A stretch of 64,000 nucleotides of DNA from Ramlibacter algicola (GCF_016641735.1 NZ_JAEDAO010000001.1:1426001-1490000), one strand, 5' to 3'; counted from the stretch's first letter, positions 34,193 through 43,788 are shown. The notes: generated by a model not told the origin, from the sequence alone. A program made the numbers and translations.

Positions 34193-37100
34193 ACCTGGTC
34201 CCCCCTCGTCGCGCCGGGGGGAAGTTCGTGCTGCCCGAATTCGTGCGTGTACAGCTTCCGCTGGCGGTCGCTGCCCTTGAAGATGGTGCGCACCACGACG
34301 AAGAAGATCGGCACGAAGAACACCGCGAGCGCGGTGCCGGTGAGCATGCCGCCGAGCACGCCGCTGCCGATGGCCCGCTGGCTGGCGGAGCCGGCACCAC
34401 TGGCGATGGCCAGCGGCAGGACGCCGAGGCCGAACGCCATCGAGGTCATGATGATCGGGCGGAACCGCAGGTGCGCGGCTTCCAGCGCCGCCTCGACCAC
34501 CGGCTTGCCCTGGGCCTGCAGGTCCTTGGCGAACTCGATGATCAGGATGGCGTTCTTGGCCGCGATGCCGATGATGGTGATCAGGCCCACCTGGAAGTAG
34601 ACGTCGTTCGAGTAGCCACGCAGCAGCGTCGCCAGCAGCACGCCCAGCACGCCCAGCGGCACCACCAGGATCACCGCCAGCGGGATCGACCAGCTCTCGT
34701 ACAGCGCGGCGAGCGCGAGGAACACGGCAAGGATGGCGAAGCCGTACAGGACCAGCGCCTGCGAGCCGGCGAGCTTTTCCTCGCGCGACTGGCCGGTCCA
34801 CTCGAACGCGAACCCCGGGGGCAGCTTGGCGGCCAGCGCCTCCATTTCGGACAGCGCCGCGCCGCTGCTGTAGCCCGGCGCGGCCGAGCCCGAGATGCGC
34901 ATGGCGGGGTAGCCGTTGTAGCGCACCGTCTGCATGGCGCCGCTCACCCAGTGCGTGCTGGCGAACGCCGACAGCGGCACCGGCTTGCCCTGGGCGTTCA
35001 GCACGTTCAGCCGCAGCAGGTCGTCCGGCTGCATGCGCGCCGGCGCGTCGGCCTGCACGACCACGCGTTGCAGGCGCCCCTTGTTCGGGAAGTCGTTGAC
35101 GTAGGCCGAGCCGAGCGCGGTGGCGAGCGTCGCGTTGATCGCGTCGAAGCTGACGCCCTGCGCCTGCGCGCGGTCGCGATCGATGTCGACCTGCAGCTGC
35201 GGCGCGTCCTCGAGCCCCTCGGGGCGCACCTGGGTCAGCACCTTGCTCTGGCCCGCCATGCCCAGCAGCTGGTTGCGCGCGGCCACCAGTGCCTCGTGCC
35301 CGTTGCCGCCGCGGTCCTGCAGGCGGAAGGCGAAGCCCGACGCAGTCCCCAGTTCGGGGATCGGCGGTGGCGACAGCGGGAAGATGAACGCATCGCGCAC
35401 GGCGGACAGGCCGCCGAACGCGCGGCCGGCGATGGCCTGCGCCGAGTGCTCCTCGCCCTTGCGCTCGTCCCACGGCTTGAGCGTGACGAACGCCAGGCCC
35501 GCGTTCTGGCCCTGGCCGGAGAACGAGAAGCCCAGCACCCCGACCATGCTCTGCACTTCGGGCTGGTTGAGGATGAAGCCTTCGACCTGTTCCATCACCT
35601 TGGTCGTGCGTTCCAGCGTCGCCCCCGGCGGCAGCTGCACGTTGACGATCAGGTAGCCCTGGTCTTCCTGCGGCAGGAACGAGGTCGGCAGGCGCGTGTA
35701 CAGGAACGCGGCCACGCCGCCGATGACCGCATACAGGATCAGCCAGCGGGCGGCCCGGCGCAGCAGGCGCGCCACCAGGCCTTCGTAGCGCTTGGCACCG
35801 GTGCGGAACACCCGGTTGAACGCGCCGAAGAAGCCGCCCTTCTCGACGTGGTGGCCGGCCTCGACCTGCTTGAGCAGCGTCGCGCACAGCGCCGGCGTGA
35901 GCGACAGCGCCATGAAGGCGGAAAAGCCGATCGACGCCACCATCACGGCGGAGAACTGGCGGTAGATGTTGCCGGTGGAGCCGGCGAAGAACGCCAGCGG
36001 CACGAACACCGAGATCAGCACCACCGTCACGCCGATGATGGCGCCCTGGATCTGCGACATCGCCTTGCGGGTCGCTTCACGCGGCGGCAGGCCTTCCTCG
36101 CTCATGATGCGCTCGACGTTCTCGACCACCACGATCGCATCGTCCACCACGATGCCGATCACCAGCACCATGCCGAACATGGTCAGCACGTTGATCGAGA
36201 AGCCCAGCGCCAGCAGCGCGCCGAACGTGCCCAGCAGGGCGACCGGCACGACGAGCGTCGGGATCAGGGTGTAGCGCCAGTTCTGCAGGAACAGGAACAT
36301 CACCAGGAACACCAGCACCACGGCCTCGACCAGCGTCTCGACCACCTGCTTGATCGAGATGCGCACGAAGCGGGAGCTGTCGTACGGGATGTCCCACTTC
36401 ATCCCGGCGGGGAAGAACTGGGCCAGCTCGCCCATGCGCTTGCGCACGGCATCGGCGGTCTGCAGCGCGTTGCCCGTGGGGGACAGCTGCACGCCGATGC
36501 CGGTGGACGGCTTGCCGTTGAGGCGGGCCGAACTGGCGAAGGACTGCGCGTTGAGTTCGACCCGGGCGACGTCCTTGAGCCGCACGACGGAGCCGTCGGT
36601 GTTGGCGCGCAGCACGATGTTGCCGAACTGCTCGGGCGTGGACAGCTGGCCGCGCACCACGACGGTGGCCGAGATCTGCTGGCCGCGCACGATGGGCAGG
36701 TCGCCGATGGTGCCGGCGGACACCTGCGCGTTCTGCGAGCGGATGGCGGCGTTGACGTCGGCGGGTGACAGGTTCAGGCCGACCAGCTTTTCCGGGTCGA
36801 TCCAGATGCGCATGGCGGCTTCGGTGCCGAACAGCTGCGCCTGGCCGACGCCGGGAATGCGCTGGATTTCCGGCAGCACGTTGCGCGACGCGTAGTCGCC
36901 CAGGTCCACCGGCGTGACGTTGGGGTCGTCCGACGACAGGATGGTGAACAGCAGGAAGTTGCCGCGCGCCTTCTCGACGCGCACGCCCTGCTGCGTCACG
37001 GCCTGCGGCAGGCGCGGCGTGGCACGCGACAGCCGGTTCTGCACGTCCACCTGCGCCAGGTCGGGGTTGGTGCCCGGCTCGAAGCTGAGGGTGATGGAGC

Positions 37101-37362
37101 CCGCGCCGTTGGCCTGCGTCACGGATTCCATGTAGAGCAGGCCGGGCGAGCCGTTGATCTCCTGCTCGATGACGGAGATCACGCTCTCCTCGAGCGTGCT
37201 GGCGGACGCGCCGGGGTAGACCGCGGTGACCACGATGGTGGGCGGCGCCACCGGCGGGTACTGCGCGATCGGCAGCTTGGTGATCGACACGGCGCCGACC
37301 ACCAGCAGGAACAGGGCGATGACCCACGCGAAGATGGGCCGGTCGATGAAGAACTTCGACAT
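34189..37362 (-). CDS. RND multidrug efflux transporter, AcrB/MexB type (HAE1)
   Basis: 1057 residues, full HAE1 length: FFIDRPIFAWVIALFLL N-terminal span, large periplasmic loops, proton-relay GIVVDDAIVVVENVER (the Asp pair of span 4) and GIAAKNAILIIEFAKDL (Lys of span 10). Proton-driven export of hydrophobic drugs from the periplasm. Middle gene of the operon; the fusion-protein gene is 15 bp upstream and the outer-membrane gene overlaps. Substrate range not predictable. Confidence 0.97.
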   Translation of the reverse strand: MSKFFIDRPIFAWVIALFLLVVGAVSITKLPIAQYPPVAPPTIVVTAVYPGASASTLEESVISVIEQEINGSPGLLYMESVTQANGAGSITLSFEPGTNPDLAQVDVQNRLSRATPRLPQAVTQQGVRVEKARGNFLLFTILSSDDPNVTPVDLGDYASRNVLPEIQRIPGVGQAQLFGTEAAMRIWIDPEKLVGLNLSPADVNAAIRSQNAQVSAGTIGDLPIVRGQQISATVVVRGQLSTPEQFGNIVLRANTDGSVVRLKDVARVELNAQSFASSARLNGKPSTGIGVQLSPTGNALQTADAVRKRMGELAQFFPAGMKWDIPYDSSRFVRISIKQVVETLVEAVVLVFLVMFLFLQNWRYTLIPTLVVPVALLGTFGALLALGFSINVLTMFGMVLVIGIVVDDAIVVVENVERIMSEEGLPPREATRKAMSQIQGAIIGVTVVLISVFVPLAFFAGSTGNIYRQFSAVMVASIGFSAFMALSLTPALCATLLKQVEAGHHVEKGGFFGAFNRVFRTGAKRYEGLVARLLRRAARWLILYAVIGGVAAFLYTRLPTSFLPQEDQGYLIVNVQLPPGATLERTTKVMEQVEGFILNQPEVQSMVGVLGFSFSGQGQNAGLAFVTLKPWDERKGEEHSAQAIAGRAFGGLSAVRDAFIFPLSPPPIPELGTASGFAFRLQDRGGNGHEALVAARNQLLGMAGQSKVLTQVRPEGLEDAPQLQVDIDRDRAQAQGVSFDAINATLATALGSAYVNDFPNKGRLQRVVVQADAPARMQPDDLLRLNVLNAQGKPVPLSAFASTHWVSGAMQTVRYNGYPAMRISGSAAPGYSSGAALSEMEALAAKLPPGFAFEWTGQSREEKLAGSQALVLYGFAILAVFLALAALYESWSIPLAVILVVPLGVLGVLLATLLRGYSNDVYFQVGLITIIGIAAKNAILIIEFAKDLQAQGKPVVEAALEAAHLRFRPIIMTSMAFGLGVLPLAIASGAGSASQRAIGSGVLGGMLTGTALAVFFVPIFFVVVRTIFKGSDRQRKLYTHEFGQHELPPGATRGDQV

Positions 37363-37377
37363 GCGGCGCGGACCCCG

Positions 37378-38622
37378 TCAGGACTTGGCGGCGGAGCCGG
37401 CCGGCTTGGCGCCGGAGGCGGGAGCGGACGCGGGCTTGGCACCGGCCGCGGCGGGCGCGCCGTTGTTCCACGGCACGGGCTTGACCGGCGTGCCGGGCGG
37501 CAGCATCTGCAGCTTCATGGTGCCGTCGACGACGACCTGCTCGCCGGCCTTCAGGCCTTCCGTGACGATCCAGCTGCCTTCCTGCTCGCCGTTGACCTTC
37601 ACCTGGCGCGGCGCGACCTTGCCCTGCGCGTCCACCACCAGGACCGTGTCGCCCTGGTTGGACCGGGTCACGGACTGCTGCGGCAGCAGGATGGCGTTGC
37701 TGGCCTTGGCCTGCTCGAGCCGCACGCGCACGTACATGCCGGGCAGCAGGAAGCCTTGCGGGTTCGGCACTTCGGCGCGCAGTTGCACCTGCCCGCTGGT
37801 CGGGTCGACCTGCAGGTCGGAGAACAGCACGCGCGCCGGTTGCGGGTACTCGCTGTTGTCTTCCAGGATCACCTTCGCGGTCGCGCCGTCGCCAGCGCGC
37901 TTCAGGCGGCCTTCGGCCACCGCGCGGCGCAGGTTGAGCACTTCGGTGGACGACTGGCTGATGTTCACGTACAGCGGATGGACCTGCTGGATCAGCGCCA
38001 GTGGCGTCGCCTCGCCTTGGCCCACCAGCGCGCCTTCGGTCACCAGCGCGCGGCCGATGCGGCCGGAGATCGGCGCGGTGACGAGGGCGTAATTGAGGTT
38101 GATCTGCGCCGTCTTCACCCCGGCCTGCGCGGCGGCGACTTCGGCTTCGGCCGCCTGCGCGGAGGCGACGGCGTTGGCGTATTCCTGCTTGCTGATGGCG
38201 TTGGCTTCCACCAGCGGCTTGTAACGTTCGGCCAGCGCCTTGGCCTGGCCCAGGTTCGCCTGCGCGCGCGCCAGCGTGGCCTTGGCGGTGGCCTCGGCCG
38301 CCTGCAGCGTCGACGGATCGATGCGGAACAGCGGCTGGCCCGCCTTGACGTCGCTGCCTTCGCGGAAGAGCCGCTGCTGCACGATGCCGGCGGCACGCGC
38401 ACGCACCTGCGCCACGCGCGACGCTTCGAGCCGGCCTGGCAGCTCCGTCACGAGACCGACGTCGCCCGGACGTACGGTGACCACGCCCACTTCAGGGGGC
38501 GGCATGCCCCCGCCTGGTGCACCGCCGGCAGCGGCGGCTTTGTCGTCCTTGCCGCAGGCGGCGAGGACGAGTGTCAGGAGGACGGGCAGGGCAAAGGCTA
38601 GGCGCGGGCGCAGTTCGGCCAT
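37378..38622 (-). CDS. RND efflux periplasmic adaptor (membrane fusion protein, AcrA type)
   Basis: 414 residues; lipobox VLAACG near residue 23. The split biotinyl-lipoyl halves are GLVTELPGRLEASRVAQVRA and TAPISGRIGRALVTEGALVG, joined by an alpha-hairpin (about 105-165), followed by beta-barrel and C-terminal domains; the tail is Ala/Pro/Lys-rich. Bridges pump and outer-membrane channel. First gene of the operon, divergent from a hybrid histidine kinase 147 bp away; no TetR-type repressor is adjacent. Confidence 0.95.
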   Translation of the reverse strand: MAELRPRLAFALPVLLTLVLAACGKDDKAAAAGGAPGGGMPPPEVGVVTVRPGDVGLVTELPGRLEASRVAQVRARAAGIVQQRLFREGSDVKAGQPLFRIDPSTLQAAEATAKATLARAQANLGQAKALAERYKPLVEANAISKQEYANAVASAQAAEAEVAAAQAGVKTAQINLNYALVTAPISGRIGRALVTEGALVGQGEATPLALIQQVHPLYVNISQSSTEVLNLRRAVAEGRLKRAGDGATAKVILEDNSEYPQPARVLFSDLQVDPTSGQVQLRAEVPNPQGFLLPGMYVRVRLEQAKASNAILLPQQSVTRSNQGDTVLVVDAQGKVAPRQVKVNGEQEGSWIVTEGLKAGEQVVVDGTMKLQMLPPGTPVKPVPWNNGAPAAAGAKPASAPASGAKPAGSAAKS

Positions 38623-38769
38623 TGGGTACGGGAAGCAGGTGGGAAAGCGCCGCAGTATACGAATCGCGTGTGTCTCGGCGGCAAAGCTTGCGCGATGCCC
38701 CGGCGCTGCGCAGGCGCATGACACAATGACTCGGCCGGCTCGTGCAATGCGATCGGCAAGCCTCGACGC

Positions 38770-41094
38770 ATGCTGGCCGCCCCCATCCCCGACGACGAAG
38801 CACAGCGCCTGGACGACCTGCGCCGCCTGCGGGTGCTGGACACCCCGCGCGAGGACCGCTTCGACCGCATCACGCGCACCGCGCGCCGGCAGTTCGGCGT
38901 GCCGATCGCGCTGGTCTCGCTGATCGGCGCCGACCGCCAGTGGTTCAAGTCGCGGCAGGGCCTCGACGAGGCCGAGACGCCGCGCAACGTGTCCTTCTGC
39001 GGCCATGCGGTGCTGCAGGAAGGCGCGTTCATCATCCCGGACGCCCAGGCCGACCAGCGTTTCGCCGACAACCCGCTCGTGACCGGGGCGCCGCACGTGC
39101 GGTTCTACGCCGGCATGCCGCTGCATGGCGGCAACGGCCACCGCGTGGGCACGTTGTGCCTGATCGACCGCGCGCCGCGCACGTTTTCCGCCGACGACGT
39201 CGCGGCGCTCGCCGACCTGGCGTCGTGGGCGGAGCTCGAGCTGAACCTGTACAGCGTGCGCCAGGCCACCGAGGTGGCGCACGACCGCGAGGAGCGTCTG
39301 CAGGCGATCGTGGACAACGCCGGCGATGCGATCGTCTCGCTCACGCCCGACGGCCGGGTCGAGACGTCCAACCCCGCCGCCCGGCGGCTGTTCGGCGGCG
39401 ACGGCGGCATCGGCCGGCACGTGTCGGCCTGGATGGCCGGCGATTCGCGCGAGGACCTGCTGGCCGTCATGCGCAATGGCGCCGCTCGCAGCCTCTCCGG
39501 CCTGCGGCAGGAGATCACCTGCCGCCGCGACGACGGCAGCACCTTTCCCGCCGAAGTGACCGTCACGCGCATGGGCACGGCCGCCGGCAGTGGCTACACG
39601 CTGATGCTGCGCGACATCTCCGACCGCAAGCAGGTCGAGCGGATGAAGAACGAGTTCATCTCCACCGTGTCGCATGAACTGCGCACGCCGCTCACGTCGG
39701 TGCGCGGCTCGCTGGGGCTGGTCCTCGGCGGCGCGGTGGGCGAGATCGCGCCGCCGGCCAAGGCGCTGCTGGACATCGCCGCCAGCAACTGCGACCGGCT
39801 GGTGCGCCTGGTCAACGACATGCTGGACATCGAGAAGATCGAGTCGGGCAACGTGCGCTTCGAGCTGGTGCCGCAGCCGCTGCTGCCGCTGGTCAAGGGC
39901 GCGATCGCGGCCACCGAGGCGTTCGCGGCCAGCATGGGCGTGCGCTACGCGCTGCACGAACCCGGAAGCGACTTGCGCGTGGTGGTCGACGCGGATCGCC
40001 TGACGCAAGTCGTGGTGAACCTGCTGTCGAATGCGGCGAAGTTTTCGCCTGCGGGCGGCTGCGTCGACGTGACCTTGTCGGTGGCGGACGCGCGCCGCGC
40101 CCGCATCGGCATCGGCGACCGCGGCCGCGGCATCCCGGCGGACTTCCGCCAGCGCCTGTTCTCGCGCTTCGGCCAGGCCGATGCCTCCGATGCGAGGGCG
40201 CGGCAAGGGACCGGCCTGGGGCTGGCGATCTCCAAGGCGATCGTGGAGCGGCTGGGCGGCAGCATCGGCTTCGAGGACCGCGCCGGCGGCGGCACCGAGT
40301 TCTTCGTCGAACTGCCCCTGGTGGGCGAGCCGCCACGCGCGCAGGGGCGCCCGGGCCACGTGCTCGTGTGCGAGGACGACCTCGACGTCGCGCGGCTCGT
40401 GTGCATGCTGCTCGAACGCGCCGGCATGGCCACCGACATCGCGCGCAGCGCCGCCGAAGCGCGCGCACGCCTGGCCGAGCACCGCTACCGCGCGCTGACG
40501 CTGGACCTGGGCTTGCCCGACGAGGACGGCTTCTCGCTGCTGCGGTGGCTGCGCGCGCGGCCGCAGACCGCCAGCCTGCCGGTGGTGGTGCTGTCCGCGC
40601 GCGACGCGCCGGACGGCACCGGCGCGTCGGCGTTCGGCGCGCTGGACTGGCTCGCCAAGCCGATCGACGAAGCGCGCCTGCTCGGTGCGGTGCGGCTCGC
40701 TTTGCGCAGCGGCGAATCGCGCCGGCCGCAGGTGCTGCACGTCGAGGACGACGCCGACCTGGCGCAGGTCGTGCGCGTGATGGTGGGCGGGTCCGCCGAC
40801 ACCGTGCACGCGCCGACGCTCGCGCAAGCGCGCGAGCAACTGGAGGCACGCGACTTCGACCTGATCCTGCTGGACATGGGGCTGCCCGACGGCCACGGCT
40901 CGCAGTTGCTCGCGTCGCTGCCGGCCCGCAATGCGGCCACGCCGGTCTTGATCTTCTCGGCCGACGAGGTGACGGCCGACGTCGCCGCGCAAGTGAACGA
41001 CGCGCTGGTCAAGTCGCGTACGTCGAGCGCGCAACTGGTGGCGCTGCTGCAGCGCCTGATGGGCGTCGAGCCCGGGCACACGGAGGATGCATGA
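38770..41094 (+). CDS. Hybrid sensor histidine kinase with two receivers (GAF-PAS-HisKA-HATPase-REC-REC)
   Basis: 774 residues, no membrane span. GAF about 20-165 (ADRQWFKSRQG, MPLHGGNGHRVGTLCLID), PAS about 178-290, phospho-His302 in STVSHELRTPL, HATPase with NLLSNAAKF, IGDRGRGIP and GTGLGLAISK, then two receiver domains (DLGLPDEDG near 580, DMGLPDGHG near 700). Cytoplasmic sensing of a small molecule or redox state is likely. The single-domain receiver gene downstream overlaps by 4 bp and is its probable partner. Confidence 0.95.
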   Translation: MLAAPIPDDEAQRLDDLRRLRVLDTPREDRFDRITRTARRQFGVPIALVSLIGADRQWFKSRQGLDEAETPRNVSFCGHAVLQEGAFIIPDAQADQRFADNPLVTGAPHVRFYAGMPLHGGNGHRVGTLCLIDRAPRTFSADDVAALADLASWAELELNLYSVRQATEVAHDREERLQAIVDNAGDAIVSLTPDGRVETSNPAARRLFGGDGGIGRHVSAWMAGDSREDLLAVMRNGAARSLSGLRQEITCRRDDGSTFPAEVTVTRMGTAAGSGYTLMLRDISDRKQVERMKNEFISTVSHELRTPLTSVRGSLGLVLGGAVGEIAPPAKALLDIAASNCDRLVRLVNDMLDIEKIESGNVRFELVPQPLLPLVKGAIAATEAFAASMGVRYALHEPGSDLRVVVDADRLTQVVVNLLSNAAKFSPAGGCVDVTLSVADARRARIGIGDRGRGIPADFRQRLFSRFGQADASDARARQGTGLGLAISKAIVERLGGSIGFEDRAGGGTEFFVELPLVGEPPRAQGRPGHVLVCEDDLDVARLVCMLLERAGMATDIARSAAEARARLAEHRYRALTLDLGLPDEDGFSLLRWLRARPQTASLPVVVLSARDAPDGTGASAFGALDWLAKPIDEARLLGAVRLALRSGESRRPQVLHVEDDADLAQVVRVMVGGSADTVHAPTLAQAREQLEARDFDLILLDMGLPDGHGSQLLASLPARNAATPVLIFSADEVTADVAAQVNDALVKSRTSSAQLVALLQRLMGVEPGHTEDA

Positions 41095-41486
41095 GCGCGG
41101 AGCGGCTGCAGAAGGTGCTGTACGTGGAGGACGACGGCGACATCCGCACGATCGCGCTGCTCGCGCTGGAGACGGTGGGCGGCTTGCAGGTGCGCGCCTG
41201 CGCGTCGGGCGCCGAGGCGGTGCAGGCCGCGCCCGCGTTCGCGCCGCAGCTGTTGCTGCTGGACGTGATGATGCCGGGCATGGACGGGCCGACGACGCTG
41301 GCGCGGCTGCGCGAATTGCCGGCGACCGCGTCGGTGCCCGTGGTGTTCATGACCGCGAAGGTGCAGGCGAGCGAGGTCGAGCAATACCGCGCGCTCGGCG
41401 CGATCGGCGTGATCACCAAGCCGTTCGATCCGATGACGCTCGCCCGGCAGGTCCAGGACCTGTGGGCGCAGCGAGCGTCCGCCTGA
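41091..41486 (+). CDS. Single-domain response regulator (CheY-like)
   Basis: 131 residues, receiver only: YVEDDGD acidic pocket, LLLDVMMPGMDGP phospho-Asp, VVFMTAK Thr and VITKPFDP Lys. No output domain, so it passes phosphate on or acts by protein contact. ATG overlaps the hybrid kinase stop (ATGA). Confidence 0.94.
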   Translation: MSAERLQKVLYVEDDGDIRTIALLALETVGGLQVRACASGAEAVQAAPAFAPQLLLLDVMMPGMDGPTTLARLRELPATASVPVVFMTAKVQASEVEQYRALGAIGVITKPFDPMTLARQVQDLWAQRASA

Positions 41487-41492
41487 GGCCGG

Positions 41493-41936
41493 TCAGCGTT
41501 GCGGGCTGCTGGCCGGCGGCTGGCTGCCCGGCGCGCCCATCACGCTGGTGTCGCCGTGGCGCGCGGCCTTGGCGGTTTCCTTCGTGTCGTCCTTCACGTC
41601 GGTCGCGACGTCCTTGGCCTTGTCCAGCCCCTCGGACGCCTTCTCCTTGGCGGTGTCGATCGTGGGCGCGGCCTTTTCCTTGAGCTGGCCACCGGCCTGC
41701 ACGGCGTTGTCCTTGATCTCGCGGCCCTTGCCGGCCGCCGTCTCGGCGGCGGGCTTGGCTTTTTCGCCGAGCGACTTGAAGGCGTTCTTCACGCGCTCGA
41801 AGAACGAGTCGCCCTGCGGCTCGGGCGTGCCGTGGCGCGGCGGCTCCGTGGATGCGGTGCTGCCGGTGCCTTGCTGGGCCAGCACGGGGGTGGACAGTGC
41901 GAGCGCGCAAGCGATCGCGATGAGGGGGCGGTGCAT
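41493..41936 (-). CDS. Exported LEA-like repeat protein (paralogue A)
   Basis: 147 residues: signal peptide (HRPLIAIACALALSTPVLA), then FFERVKNAFKSLGEKAKPA and repeated Lys/Ala/Asp 11-mer-like helices (KEKASEGLDKAKDVATDVKDDTKE) resembling late-embryogenesis-abundant or apolipoprotein-like repeats; ends DTSVMGAPG. Likely an unstructured-to-helical periplasmic stress protein. Good ribosome binding site (GGAAGG). Related to the next minus-strand gene. Confidence 0.82.
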   Translation of the reverse strand: MHRPLIAIACALALSTPVLAQQGTGSTASTEPPRHGTPEPQGDSFFERVKNAFKSLGEKAKPAAETAAGKGREIKDNAVQAGGQLKEKAAPTIDTAKEKASEGLDKAKDVATDVKDDTKETAKAARHGDTSVMGAPGSQPPASSPQR

Positions 41937-41969
41937 GGGAGGTCCTTCCTGGCTTTCGTTGGAATGCCT

Positions 41970-42009
41970 CCATTGCACGCAGGCGCGCACCGGCGCGCTG
42001 TCGGACGCT
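41970..42009 (-). promoter_or_regulatory. Shared bipartite upstream element, copy A
   Basis: On the minus strand AGCGTCCGACAGC, exactly 14 bp, then CTGCGTGCAATGG, ending 34 bp before paralogue A. An element with the identical first block, identical spacing and matching second block lies before paralogue B. Probably a promoter (possibly alternative-sigma) or operator. Confidence 0.6.
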
Positions 42010-42033
42010 GCTGAAGAAGCAGGTCGGCGGTCG

Positions 42034-42060
42034 CGGGATCCCGGCCTTCGCCGGGATGAC
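42034..42060. repeat. REP-type palindrome
   Basis: GGGATCCCGGCCTTCGCCGGGATGAC, a variant single unit between the two paralogous genes. Confidence 0.65.
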
Positions 42061-42089
42061 ATGCAGCGCGGCTGGCGCCGCCGCGAATG

Positions 42090-42431
42090 TCACTTCGACG
42101 GCGTGCTCGTGGCGCCGGGCTTGCCGGACTTGTAGTTGCCGTACGCGTCGTCCATGCGCTGCTGGCGATCCGCATCACCTGCACCGGCGGCGCCCATCGC
42201 GCGCGTGTCCTTGGGGTCGGCCTTCGTGTCGTCGGCCTTGTTCTCGGCCTTGTGGAAGCCGCTCTTCACGGATTCGCCGAGCTTGTGGAAGGCTTCCTTC
42301 GTCTTCTCGACGAAGCCGCCGTTGCCCGACGAGCCTTGCGTCGTCGAGGTCTTGCCGGCGTCCTGCTGCGCCAGCGCGGGGCCGCCGGCCAGGGCCAGCG
42401 CGCACCCCAGGGCGATGAGGCTGTGCTTCAT
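42090..42431 (-). CDS. Exported LEA-like protein (paralogue B)
   Basis: 113 residues, paralogous to the 41936 gene: signal peptide (KHSLIALGCALALAGGPALA), FVEKTKEAFHKLGESVKSGF amphipathic helix matching FFERVKNAFKSLGEKAK of paralogue A, and the shared DTRAMGAAG motif; the tail DDAYGNYKSGKPG differs. Periplasmic. It has the same upstream element as paralogue A, so both should answer to one signal. Confidence 0.82.
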   Translation of the reverse strand: MKHSLIALGCALALAGGPALAQQDAGKTSTTQGSSGNGGFVEKTKEAFHKLGESVKSGFHKAENKADDTKADPKDTRAMGAAGAGDADRQQRMDDAYGNYKSGKPGATSTPSK

Positions 42432-42458
42432 GGAGGTTCTCCTTTCGGGTGGATGTCC

Positions 42459-42498
42459 CCATTCGATGCAGCTAACGCGAAGATGGCTGTCGGACGCT
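42459..42498 (-). promoter_or_regulatory. Shared bipartite upstream element, copy B
   Basis: Minus strand AGCGTCCGACAGC, 14 bp, CTGCATCGAATGG, ending 28 bp before paralogue B. The first block is identical to copy A over 13 bases and the second agrees at 10 of 13. Confidence 0.6.
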
Positions 42499-42565
42499 TC
42501 CGGCGGCGTGTGCGCGAACTGCGGTATGGTGCGGTCGGACTCACCCTGCATCACCTGACCACGCC

Positions 42566-43465
42566 ATGACCGACCTGCACGACGTCGTCGCCGGCCTGCG
42601 CGCCGCCCGGGACGACTGGCGTGCCGCGCACCCGCGCGGCACCGAGGGCACGCGCGAGCTGCCGTCGCCGCGCACCGTCGAGACGATCGTCGAGCAGCTG
42701 AAGGGCGCGCTGTTTCCGATGCGCCTGGGCCCGGCCCAGCTGCGCCACGACACCGAGGACTTCTACGTCGGCCACACGCTGGCGGCCGCGCTGCAGGCGC
42801 TGCAGGACCAGGTGCTGCTCGAGCTTCGCCACGCATCGCGCGACGCGCCGATGCCCATCGCCGAGGCACACGATCGCGCCGTGTCGCACGCGCGCGAGTT
42901 CGCGCTCGCGCTGACCAGCATCCGCCGCCTGCTCGACACCGACGTGCTGGCCGCGTACCAGGGCGACCCCGCCGCGCGCAGCGTGGACGAGGTGCTGCTC
43001 TGCTATCCCGGCGTGCTGGCGATGATCCACCACCGCATCGCGCACCAGCTGTACCGGCAGGGCCTGCCGCTGCTGGCGCGGCTGGTCGCGGAACTCGCGC
43101 ACAGCCGCACCGGCATCGACATCCATCCCGGCGCGACGATCGGCGCGCGCTTCTTCATCGACCATGGCACCGGCGTCGTGATCGGCGAAACCGCGGTCAT
43201 CGGCGAGCGCGTGCGGCTGTACCAGAACGTCACGCTCGGCGCCAAGCGCTTCCCCGTCGCCGACGACGGCACCCTCGCCAAGGGCCAGCCGCGCCATCCG
43301 ATCCTCGAGGACGACGTCGTCATCTACGCCGGCGCCACCGTCCTTGGCCGCGTCACCATCGGCAAGGGCGCCGTGATCGGCGGCAACGTCTGGCTCACGC
43401 ACGACGTGCCCGCAGGTGGGAGCGTGTCGCAGGCGCGGACGAGCGAAGGGCAGGGCGTTTCCTGA
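42566..43465 (+). CDS. epsC: Serine O-acetyltransferase, EpsC type
   Basis: 299 residues: N-terminal helical domain with SVDEVLLCYPGVLAMIHHRIAHQLY, then a left-handed beta-helix of hexapeptides (GIDIHPGATIGARFFIDHGT, VVIGETAVIGERV, HPILEDDVVIYAGATVLGRV). Transfers acetyl from acetyl-CoA to L-serine, first step of cysteine synthesis. The long EpsC N-terminus distinguishes it from CysE. It lacks the typical Ile C-terminus for cysteine synthase docking (ends EGQGVS). Divergent from the LEA-like gene. Confidence 0.95.
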   Translation: MTDLHDVVAGLRAARDDWRAAHPRGTEGTRELPSPRTVETIVEQLKGALFPMRLGPAQLRHDTEDFYVGHTLAAALQALQDQVLLELRHASRDAPMPIAEAHDRAVSHAREFALALTSIRRLLDTDVLAAYQGDPAARSVDEVLLCYPGVLAMIHHRIAHQLYRQGLPLLARLVAELAHSRTGIDIHPGATIGARFFIDHGTGVVIGETAVIGERVRLYQNVTLGAKRFPVADDGTLAKGQPRHPILEDDVVIYAGATVLGRVTIGKGAVIGGNVWLTHDVPAGGSVSQARTSEGQGVS

Positions 43466-43485
43466 CGCCCGCCGCGGAGGGGGGT

Positions 43486-43540
43486 TGTCATTCCGGCAAT
43501 CGCCTCTGTCATTGTCATTCCGGCGAAAGCCGGAATCCAT
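43486..43540. repeat. REP-type units, partial plus complete
   Basis: A truncated GTCATTCCGGCAAT unit immediately followed by a complete CCGGCGAAAGCCGG palindrome, 20 bp after the epsC stop. Confidence 0.8.
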
Positions 43541-43788
43541 GCTCGTGCAACCCTGGTGCTGCTCGCGCGAGCCGTCAGTAGGCAGCCAAAGAGGTTTGCT
43601 CCCGCTGGTCGCGCCCAGGCCCCGCGCCCGCGCGCATCACTCGACCATCGAAAATCGGACCCGGCAGGCACCGCCTGACGCGCTCGCCGGATCGCGCTTC
43701 GCCCGCGCCTTCTTCCCACCCCGCTCGGCGAGAGACGCTCTGTCTGGACCCGCACTCGGCAGGGTTCGTGACGACGCAGGGGCAGCGA

